This document shows, one piece after another, positions 54,343 to 61,857 of a stretch of 64,000 bases of DNA (its first letter is position 1; the number at the start of each line of letters is the position of its first letter). The translations under genes were made by a program, and so were the position numbers. Below the pieces are notes generated by a model. That model saw only the letters and a list, made by a program, of their open reading frames with translations. It searched no databases and was not told the origin of the DNA. Where the stretch lies: positions 1-64,000 of the forward strand of contig CALSSN010000007.1 in NCBI GenBank assembly GCA_943789025.1. The letters run 5' to 3'. The stretch comes from an uncultured Verrucomicrobiales bacterium. Lineage in GTDB: Bacteria > Verrucomicrobiota > Verrucomicrobiia > Verrucomicrobiales > DEV007.

Positions 54343-54924
54343 ATGTCCATCACCACGAAAACAGGAGACTCGGGAGAGACTGGAATCCTCTTCGGCCACC
54401 GCCTCCCGAAGGACAACCTCCGAGTTCACACCACCGGAGCGATCGATGAACTCGACGCCGCGCTCGGCCTCGCCCGCGCTCTGCTCGTATCCGCCCCATC
54501 CGATCCGGAGCAAGCCGATGCCAGCTTTGCGTCCACAGGCGACGCCGCCATTCACTCTGTCCAGAAGGAGCTGGTTTCCCTGATGGGACAGATCAACACC
54601 CTGCCTGAGAACTGGGAGCGCTACCTCAGCGCCGGCTACGGAGTGCTTGGACCTGAGTGTAGCACCCGCCTCGAGCAGGCCATCGCCGCGCTGGAAGCGG
54701 AGCTTCCCGCCCAGAAACATTGGAGTGTTCCCGGCGCGGCTGGCCACCCAGCAGCGGCCGGGCTTGAGGTGGCTCGGACTGTCTGCCGCCGTGCCGAGCG
54801 GCACCTTCTGAGTCTGCTCCCGCAGATTGCTGGTGCTCCGGATGCTTTTCACGGCCTCACCTACCTCAACCGGCTCTCCGATTACCTGTGGCTGCTCGCC
54901 CGGCACTGGGAGCTGCCGAGGTAG
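54343..54924 (+). CDS. ATP:cob(I)alamin adenosyltransferase (PduO-type)
   Basis: A 193-residue protein, standard size. TKTGDSGETGILFGHRLPKD is the N-terminal ATP site, TTGAIDELDAALGLARALL the helix with catalytic residues, and RTVCRRAERHLLSL the conserved RxxxRRAER region. NRLSDYLWLLARHWE closes the fold. It attaches the adenosyl group to cobalamin. No other B12 genes are close, as is usual for salvage. It is divergent from the amidase gene. Confidence 0.92.
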   Translation: MSITTKTGDSGETGILFGHRLPKDNLRVHTTGAIDELDAALGLARALLVSAPSDPEQADASFASTGDAAIHSVQKELVSLMGQINTLPENWERYLSAGYGVLGPECSTRLEQAIAALEAELPAQKHWSVPGAAGHPAAAGLEVARTVCRRAERHLLSLLPQIAGAPDAFHGLTYLNRLSDYLWLLARHWELPR

Positions 54925-54976
54925 GCCCTTTATTTTTTCCTGTTCTCTTGCTTCCCAGAGGCTAGCATAATGGATC

Positions 54977-55102
54977 ATGCGCACGACCTTCGCCGCCCTC
55001 CTCACTGCCGCTTCCGCCAGTTTTTTTCTTCTCTCCTGCGAAACCGCTCCGCCGACTGTGCCGGTGAAAAAACCTGCCATCACCCTCTCTTCCGGCATCT
55101 GA
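54977..55102 (+). CDS. Small predicted lipoprotein (41 residues)
   Basis: MRTTFAALLTAASASFF then LLSCETAPPTV: a basic start, hydrophobic core and a lipobox (LLSC) for signal peptidase II, leaving a mature peptide of about 20 residues. ATG 54977, stop TGA at 55100-55102. It lies between the adenosyltransferase and polA on the same strand. Such short lipoproteins are common in Gram-negatives; the function is unknown. Confidence 0.6.
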   Translation: MRTTFAALLTAASASFFLLSCETAPPTVPVKKPAITLSSGI

Positions 55103-55165
55103 TCCATTGACGTCACGCGCGCGCCCTCTTCCCTTTCCAGCATTCCAGACACCGGAGCTACGATC

Positions 55166-58042
55166 ATGCTGAACCGGCTTTTTCTTCTCGATGGCATGGC
55201 GCTGATCTATCGCGCCCATTTTGCCTTCCTGCGCAATCCCATCATCAACTCGGCCGGGACCAACACCTCGGCCGCATTCGGCTTCACAAACACCCTCGCC
55301 GAGCTACTTCGGAAACAGTCCCCAACCCACCTCGCCTGCGTCTTCGACACCTCCGCTCCGACTTTCCGCCACGCCCAGTACAGCGCCTACAAGGCACAAC
55401 GGGAAGAGATGCCCGAGGAGATCGGAAGCTCTATCCCGATCGTCAAAGATATCTGCTCCGCACTTCGCATCCCGGTCCTCGCGGTGGATGGCTTCGAGGC
55501 CGACGACGTCATCGGGACGCTGGCCAGACAAGCCGACGCAGCCGGGGGCTTCGAGACCTTCATGGTGACTCCGGACAAAGACTTCGCCCAGCTTGTCTCC
55601 GAGCGGTCGTCGATCTACAAGCCCGGCCGCGGAGGGTCCCCGCCCGAGCTCCTCGACCTGGCAAAAATTCTGGAAAACTGGGGGATCGAGCGTCCCAACC
55701 AGGTCATCGATATCCTCGGGCTTTGGGGTGACGCCTCGGACAATATCCCCGGCGTTCCAGGGATCGGCGAGAAGACGGCAAAAAAGCTCATCGCGCAATT
55801 CGGCTCGCTCGACGGGGTCCTCGCCTCGCTCGAACAGCTGAAAGGGAAACAGCAAGAGAACCTCGGCAACTTTGCCGAGCAGGCCCGCCTGTCCCACGAT
55901 CTCGCTACGATTCGCACCGACGTCCCGCTCGAGCTCGGGCCGGCCGACCTCGCGCTCGGCGACTGGGACCGTGAAAAGCTGGCCGGTCTTTTCGAAGAAC
56001 TCGAATTCGATTCGATCGGCAAACGTCTCCTCGGCGACGCCTTCCAGGCCGGCCGCACCGCCCGGCAACGCTCGGCCACCCCCACCGCGGGGGGGGAAAC
56101 AGCTTCTGGTGAGGAGGACAGTGCAGAGGGTCAAAATGGTGCAAACACCTCCCCCGCCGCCCGCCACGAGTCCCCGCCGAGGACGATCCAAGACACCGGT
56201 GCGAGCTACCAAAGTGTCGACTCGGAGGCAGCGAGAAAGAAGTTCGTCGCGACCCTGGCGGCTGAGGACTCGTTCTGTTTTGATGTCGAGACCACTGGCC
56301 TAGACCCGAAGGACGCCCGCCTGCTTGGCATCGCCTTCTCCTTCACTCCGGGCACCGGCTTTTTCTTCACCGTCCCGGAAGACCCGGCGGCGGCCCGCGA
56401 GGCGCTCGATCTGCTGCGGCCGATTTTTACCGACCCGTCGAAAACCAAGATCGGCCACAACCTGAAGTTTGACCTCCAGGTTCTCACCTGCAGTGGTCTG
56501 GAAGCCAACGGCCCGTTTTTCGATACCATGCTGGCCCACTCCCTGCTCGAACCCACTCAACGTCACGGGATGGATTACTGTGCCGAAGTCTACCTCCATT
56601 ACTCGCCTATCCCGATCAGCAGCCTGATCGACAAAGACAAGAAATCAGACGCGGCGCAGATGGATTTTCTGTTCGACGGCGATGCTGCTCCAGCCACCCT
56701 GGCCGATGCTCCGCTCGATGCACTGACGCGCTACGCCGCAGAAGATGCCGACGTGACCTGGCAACTGGCTGGGATCTTTCGCCCGCTGATTGCAGAAGCC
56801 GGCCTCTCCCGGGTACTTGAGGAGATCGAAAATCCTCTTATTCCAGTGCTTGCCAACGTCGAGTTGGCGGGGATCAAGATCGACACCCCCGCCTTGCGTG
56901 CCTTCGGGGAAATCCTCGCCCAGCAGATCGAGGCGGTGGCGGAAAAGATCTTCGAGGCGGCAGGAACCCATTTTAACCTCCGCTCACCCAAACAACTCGG
57001 GGAAGTCCTTTTCGACCAGATGAAGCTGGTGGAAAACCCGAAAAAGACGACTAAAACCGGGCAGTATGTGACCAACGAGCAGGTCCTCAGCCAACTGGCC
57101 ACCGAGCACCCGATCGCCGCAGACATCCTCGAGTATCGGGAAGCCACCAAACTGAAAAGTACCTATGTCGATGCGCTCCCCGAGCACGTCCATCACCGCA
57201 CCGGAAGGGTTCACACCCACTTCAACCAGCTGGTCACCGACACCGGACGGCTCGCCTCATCCCACCCGAACCTCCAGAACATCCCGGTGCGCACCGCCCA
57301 GGGCCGGGAAATCCGGCGCGCTTTTGTCCCCCGGGATGACAAGCACCTCCTGCTGGCGGCTGATTACTCGCAGATCGAGCTCCGCATCATGGCCTCCATC
57401 TCGGGTGACGAGGCGATGAAGCAGGCGTTCAGCGACGGTCTGGACATCCACTCCGCCACTGCGGCCCGCGTCTACGGGCTCGACTTCATCGACGACGTCA
57501 CCCCGGAACAGCGACGGCGCGCCAAGATGGTCAACTTCGGCATCATTTACGGCATGAGCGCCTTCGGGCTCAGCCAGAGGCTGCGCATTTCCAGAACCGA
57601 AGCCGCAGCCATCATCGACGACTACTTCGCTGCCTACCCGGGGGTGAAACGCTACATGGACCAGACGATCGAGGACGCCGCGGCGCGCGGCTACGTGGAA
57701 ACCCTGACCGGCCGGCGCCGCTATCTGCGCGATATCACCAGCCGCAATGCAACCGTGCGGGGCCGCGCCGAGCGCGAGGCGATCAACGCTCCCATCCAAG
57801 GGTCTGCGGCAGACATGATCAAGCTCGCCATGACCGCCATCTCGCGCGCACTCAGAGGCCGGGATCTTCACTCCGAGATGATCCTTCAGGTGCACGATGA
57901 ACTCGTCTTCGACTGCCCCGGTGATGAAATCGAAACGGTGACCTCAATCGTGGTCGCCAGGATGCGTGACGCGCTCCCCCTCGATGGAGTTCCGGTCGTG
58001 GTCGATACCGGAACCGGCTCGAATTGGCTTGAATCCCACTGA
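55166..58042 (+). CDS. polA: DNA polymerase I
   Basis: A 958-residue protein with all three domains. The 5'-3' exonuclease (1 to about 290) has FLLDGMALIYRAHFAF, GFEADDVIGTLARQAD and IPGVPGIGEKTAKKLI. After a Ser/Ala-rich linker (about 295-345), the 3'-5' exonuclease has CFDVETTGLDP, IGHNLKFDLQVL and YAAEDADVTWQL, so proofreading residues are intact. The polymerase has LLAADYSQIELRIMASI (motif A, about 730), RRAKMVNFGIIYGMSAFGLS (motif B, about 783) and LQVHDELVFD (motif C, about 906). It repairs DNA and removes RNA primers. The downstream GT-C gene starts after 18 bp. Confidence 0.97.
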   Translation: MLNRLFLLDGMALIYRAHFAFLRNPIINSAGTNTSAAFGFTNTLAELLRKQSPTHLACVFDTSAPTFRHAQYSAYKAQREEMPEEIGSSIPIVKDICSALRIPVLAVDGFEADDVIGTLARQADAAGGFETFMVTPDKDFAQLVSERSSIYKPGRGGSPPELLDLAKILENWGIERPNQVIDILGLWGDASDNIPGVPGIGEKTAKKLIAQFGSLDGVLASLEQLKGKQQENLGNFAEQARLSHDLATIRTDVPLELGPADLALGDWDREKLAGLFEELEFDSIGKRLLGDAFQAGRTARQRSATPTAGGETASGEEDSAEGQNGANTSPAARHESPPRTIQDTGASYQSVDSEAARKKFVATLAAEDSFCFDVETTGLDPKDARLLGIAFSFTPGTGFFFTVPEDPAAAREALDLLRPIFTDPSKTKIGHNLKFDLQVLTCSGLEANGPFFDTMLAHSLLEPTQRHGMDYCAEVYLHYSPIPISSLIDKDKKSDAAQMDFLFDGDAAPATLADAPLDALTRYAAEDADVTWQLAGIFRPLIAEAGLSRVLEEIENPLIPVLANVELAGIKIDTPALRAFGEILAQQIEAVAEKIFEAAGTHFNLRSPKQLGEVLFDQMKLVENPKKTTKTGQYVTNEQVLSQLATEHPIAADILEYREATKLKSTYVDALPEHVHHRTGRVHTHFNQLVTDTGRLASSHPNLQNIPVRTAQGREIRRAFVPRDDKHLLLAADYSQIELRIMASISGDEAMKQAFSDGLDIHSATAARVYGLDFIDDVTPEQRRRAKMVNFGIIYGMSAFGLSQRLRISRTEAAAIIDDYFAAYPGVKRYMDQTIEDAAARGYVETLTGRRRYLRDITSRNATVRGRAEREAINAPIQGSAADMIKLAMTAISRALRGRDLHSEMILQVHDELVFDCPGDEIETVTSIVVARMRDALPLDGVPVVVDTGTGSNWLESH

Positions 58043-58060
58043 TCGTATTCCTGCTCCCTC

Positions 58061-60235
58061 ATGAAACGCACGGCTCAGTGCATTCTCGCCTGCATCGCCT
58101 GCGGGCTGATCGCAGTGCTTGTCTACGCTCCCAAGCCGTGGAGCGTTCTCTCCCTTCTGCGCGAGGAACTGGGACGCGGACTTCTCCTCCGCGACTACGT
58201 CACCCGAGGCGTCTGGTATGGAGCCGCCTTAGACCTGATTGTTATTCTTCTTCTCATCGCCACTGCAGGACTCTGGGTGGGCAGAGCCACACCCTCCTGC
58301 CTGCCGGAGAAGCCCGCTCCTCGCCGCCCACTTTCCAGACGCGGAAAAACAGGCATCGCCGTGCTGATCCTCGCTGGGATGCTGGGCTCTGGAATTATCG
58401 CATATCCCAGACTCTCCCACAGCCTCTGGGGCGACGAAGACTTCACCCTCCGCTTCCACCTGCTCGGACACTTTAAGAAAGCCTACAAGCACAACAAGCT
58501 CGAGGAAGGAACCCTCTACTTCAGCAAACGAGGTTGGCATGAGGCGGCCTTCGGTTACCAAACACCGAACAATCATTTTCTCTACACCATCAGCGGGAAA
58601 CTCCTGCTCCAAGCGTGGCAAAAAGCCAAAGACCTCCCTGCCTATACCTTCAGCGAAGCGGTTCTACGCGCTCCGCCCTTCGTCACGGGACTGCTCTCTC
58701 TCGGTGCCTGGGTCATCCTGGTGATTCGGCTCGGGCTCCGGTGGAGCAGCGCACTTCCCTTCGTCCTGCTCCTCTGGTGCAATCCCTGGTTCATCCGCTA
58801 TATCAGTGAAGCGCGCGGTTACGCTTTCGTCCTTCTTTTTCTGCCTCTCTGCCTGATCAGCCTCGTCGGGGGGCTCGACCACGGCCGGTGGCGCGCGTGG
58901 ATCAGCTACGGAATCTTCCAATTCCTCATGCTCCTCTCCTGGCCTGGGATCGCCCTGCAGGTGGTGGTGGTGAACCTCCTCGTCGGCGCTCTGCTCGTCT
59001 GGAGGGCGCTTCGAGCATATCCCAAAAAAAGAGCCGCTCCCGTGACCCCAGCACCCTCAGGACAAGGCGAGCCGATCCTCCCCCGCAAGCTTGAGCAGAT
59101 CATGCGCTGGGGAGTCGTCAACCTGATCACTGTTCTCGCGCTTGTCCCACTCCTTGCAGCTACCTGGCCGCAAGCCCAGGAATACTTCGCAGAGAGCTCG
59201 CCCCACGTCCCCGTCACCGGCAAGTGGCTTGCGAACCTGGCTGGGCTTTTCCTTCTGGGGATGCCCTTCCTCCACTATTACGAGGACCTCCTTGATCTCA
59301 ACCCGCACTACCTCTCGATCCAGGGGATTGCCCAGACTGAGGGGCCGTGGATCTACCTTTATTGCGCCAGCATCTTTCTTTTTGCTTTCGCCGGCAGCAT
59401 CCGCTTCGCTGCGCAGGCGCGCTACGGCAAGCTCCTTGTGCTCGCGCTTCCTGGTGCTGCGCTCACCATGTGGCTTCTCGGCTTCCTCAACGAACGCTAT
59501 ATTTTCCACTGGTATTTCATCTCCCTCCAACCATTCTTTTTTGTTCTTTCCGGAACCGGAATCGCAGCGGTCTGGGGCAGTATCTGCCGTGTTACGGGCC
59601 TCGGTGAGAGACAGGGTAGCGCCCACCTGCGAGCTGCCCTTGCGGGCATCGGCTTGCTCGTTATCGGCATCTGTGCACTGGGATTTTCCGCCCCACGTCT
59701 TGCCATTCTCCGGGACTTCTCTCTCGATCCTCTCAGGGAAAGTGTCCTGGCCATCCGCGGGAGTTCGGATCCCCATGGTGAAGGCATGCGCAACACCCTT
59801 CTCGGCCACGTCAACTACGGCGCCTACTGCTATGACCCGCACGGCTTTCCCATCAGCTTCGCGTTCTCCAACCACAACCTGTTCCCGGGAGTCACACGAC
59901 TCATGCGGGCATCTGACTCTTACGGAATCCCTCTCTATTTTGTCGTTGGTTTCCCCGCCGATGCCCGCATGGTCCTCCCGCAGGTCATGAATATGCTGGA
60001 TGATGAAGAGCTTTTTGAACCCGCACGCATCTTCTGGTCTTCTGAACCCGCGCTGGTACGCGAAATCTTCCGCTACCGAGGAGGATTCTTTCGCTCAAAG
60101 AGCACAGAAAAACTCCCTGCCCCAGCTTGGGATGAACGCTACGGCAACCCGGTTCCGCCCACCATGATCCCCAGCAAAGCAGAACGCCGCAGGATCAGAG
60201 ACAACGCAAACGCCCGGGCGCGAGCCTCTTTGTGA
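58061..60235 (+). CDS. GT-C type membrane glycosyltransferase
   Basis: A 724-residue membrane protein with about 10-12 hydrophobic segments. After the first helices a periplasmic loop has SLWGDEDFTLRFHLLGH near residue 125, like the acidic D-E motif in the first loop of PMT/ArnT-type GT-C enzymes. A soluble region of about 150 residues closes the protein (LRGS-, GVTRLMRASDSYG- and LPAPAWDERYG-containing). It probably uses a polyprenyl-linked sugar. I cannot name the acceptor. It begins 18 bp after polA, so the two are likely co-transcribed. Confidence 0.7.
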   Translation: MKRTAQCILACIACGLIAVLVYAPKPWSVLSLLREELGRGLLLRDYVTRGVWYGAALDLIVILLLIATAGLWVGRATPSCLPEKPAPRRPLSRRGKTGIAVLILAGMLGSGIIAYPRLSHSLWGDEDFTLRFHLLGHFKKAYKHNKLEEGTLYFSKRGWHEAAFGYQTPNNHFLYTISGKLLLQAWQKAKDLPAYTFSEAVLRAPPFVTGLLSLGAWVILVIRLGLRWSSALPFVLLLWCNPWFIRYISEARGYAFVLLFLPLCLISLVGGLDHGRWRAWISYGIFQFLMLLSWPGIALQVVVVNLLVGALLVWRALRAYPKKRAAPVTPAPSGQGEPILPRKLEQIMRWGVVNLITVLALVPLLAATWPQAQEYFAESSPHVPVTGKWLANLAGLFLLGMPFLHYYEDLLDLNPHYLSIQGIAQTEGPWIYLYCASIFLFAFAGSIRFAAQARYGKLLVLALPGAALTMWLLGFLNERYIFHWYFISLQPFFFVLSGTGIAAVWGSICRVTGLGERQGSAHLRAALAGIGLLVIGICALGFSAPRLAILRDFSLDPLRESVLAIRGSSDPHGEGMRNTLLGHVNYGAYCYDPHGFPISFAFSNHNLFPGVTRLMRASDSYGIPLYFVVGFPADARMVLPQVMNMLDDEELFEPARIFWSSEPALVREIFRYRGGFFRSKSTEKLPAPAWDERYGNPVPPTMIPSKAERRRIRDNANARARASL

Positions 60236-60336
60236 AGCCCAGCGACAAAACTCTGCTTCCCTGGCCAAAACTCGACCCGCCCGAGGGATGCCTTCCAGCA
60301 GGATGCTACTACCGAGTGCAGCCACACCGCATCGAC

Positions 60337-60885
60337 TCAGCCATGCCCGAGACAGCGCATCTGGAACAGAGCGATCAAGGAGAGTGCATCCTGAATCTCC
60401 CCCCGCAGCGCCATGGCGATGGCTTCGGAAAGGGGCAAACGCATGAGGCGCAATTCCTCGGTCTCTTCCGGCTCGGCATCGCCAAGCGTCAACCCCTGGG
60501 CGAGAAAAAGATGTCCGACCTCATCACAGACGCAGTTTGATGTCTGAAGGTTAGAAAAAATGGGAGTCCAGGTCTCTGCTGTCAGGCCGGTCTCTTCGCG
60601 GAGTTCCCGCTTGGCGCAGACGAGAGATGCTTCGCCAGGGCGCGCGCCCCCCTCCGGGATTTCCCAGCTGTAGGCATTCGTGGTATAGCGATACTGGCCA
60701 ACCAGCCAGGTCGTTCCATCCGCAGCCAGAGGAACCACCCCGACAGCTTGGTGCACAAAATGCACCACACCATAAATTCCCGGGTTTCCGGAGGGATTGA
60801 GAACCTCATTCTCCTTCACGGTAATCCACGGGTTTGCATACACCTCACGGTTGGATCTCGTGGTCCATGGATTCGACTCTGCCAT
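60337..60885 (-). CDS. NUDIX hydrolase (ADP-sugar pyrophosphatase type)
   Basis: A 182-residue protein. SWEIPEGGARPGEASLVCAK then RELREETGLTAETW is the complete NUDIX box (Gx5Ex7REUxEExGU). VYANPWITVKENEVLNPSG and FVHQAVGVVPLAADGTTWLV match the ADP-ribose/ADP-sugar group. It splits nucleotide diphosphate sugars. It converges on the GT-C gene from the other strand. Confidence 0.92.
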   Translation of the reverse strand: MAESNPWTTRSNREVYANPWITVKENEVLNPSGNPGIYGVVHFVHQAVGVVPLAADGTTWLVGQYRYTTNAYSWEIPEGGARPGEASLVCAKRELREETGLTAETWTPIFSNLQTSNCVCDEVGHLFLAQGLTLGDAEPEETEELRLMRLPLSEAIAMALRGEIQDALSLIALFQMRCLGHG

Positions 60886-60978
60886 GATACGACCATCGAT
60901 CAGACCTTGGTCGGAGGCAATCGCTGGCTGCTTCTGATCCGAACCCCGCGTGTTGCTTCAAACTCGGCGCGAAACAGA

Positions 60979-61545
60979 TCAGGAAACCGCAGCCGCCACA
61001 CCTTGATGCCCGTGGGCTTTGATCGCGTGATTGAGCTGCTCGAGCTCGACCGGTTTCTTGAGCACAGTCACCGGCCCGCGGGCCAGAATCCTGCTCAAAA
61101 TTTCGCTGTCAGGGTATCCGGTGATGATGACGATGGGCAGATCGTCATGGATCTCTTTGAGCTTGCCGTAAAGCTCATCACCGGGAATATCAGGAAGCTT
61201 GAGGTCGAGAAATACCAGGTCAAAATGTTGTTTCTGTGCCTTAGTAAGCGCCTCCGCTCCGGTGCCCACCACGACACGTGCCAACCCTGCCTTCTTGAGA
61301 TATTGCTTAAAAAGCGCCTGCATGGCGGGATCATCATCAACCACCAGAACCGTCGGTTGACCGGAACTTTCGTTGCGAAGCACATCCCGATCGAGCAGGC
61401 TGCGTTTGACTCGCCAGCGCCCGCCAATCTGAACAGCTGGAAGCTGCCCACGCTGCACAAGGTAATAGACAGTTGGGAGAGGGATGCGGAGGTAACTTGA
61501 GGTCTCCTTGACCGTCATCAACTCGGGGAGCGTTTCGTCTGACAC
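60979..61545 (-). CDS. Response regulator with an N-terminal excisionase-type HTH
   Basis: A 188-residue protein. Residues 9-55 form an HTH_17/excisionase-like domain (MTVKETSSYLRIPLPTVYYL and GGRWRVKRSLLDRD). Residues 64-180 form a receiver domain: VLVVDDDPAMQALFK (acidic pocket 70-72), FDLVFLDLKLPD with phospho-acceptor Asp114, IVIITGYP (Thr142) and VTVLKKPVE (Lys164). The order DNA-binding then receiver is the reverse of most regulators. GTG at 61545 is the start. No histidine kinase lies next to it. It is divergent from hrpB. Confidence 0.9.
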   Translation of the reverse strand: MSDETLPELMTVKETSSYLRIPLPTVYYLVQRGQLPAVQIGGRWRVKRSLLDRDVLRNESSGQPTVLVVDDDPAMQALFKQYLKKAGLARVVVGTGAEALTKAQKQHFDLVFLDLKLPDIPGDELYGKLKEIHDDLPIVIITGYPDSEILSRILARGPVTVLKKPVELEQLNHAIKAHGHQGVAAAVS

Positions 61546-61857
61546 AATTTTTTAATGGTTTATAATCTTCACATTCCAGGCACCAAAATATCCGTCATCG
61601 GCGCGACCCGGTTGCTTTCTCGCGGCTCTTCTTCCTCACACCGAAATCAAACGAGTAACAAGGAATGCATCCTACCGTCTTTGCTAGAATTTTCATACAT
61701 TAAGTAACTGCCATACTAGCTTTTCTTTTTGAAGACGTCAACAATGAGACGCATTTGATCCAATTTCTTTATCTTTAAAAACCACGACCCATTCGCCCGC
61801 TCTTTCTCGCTACGGTGGGTCTGGTTCCTGAAACTTCTTTCTCCGAAAAAAGACACC
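61546..61857. other. Intergenic region between divergent genes
   Basis: About 310 bp between the HTH-receiver gene (minus) and hrpB (plus). It is AT-richer than its surroundings and must hold both promoters, but no certain -35/-10 pair can be assigned. A 47-codon minus-strand frame here (61716-61859) was judged non-coding. Confidence 0.4.
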
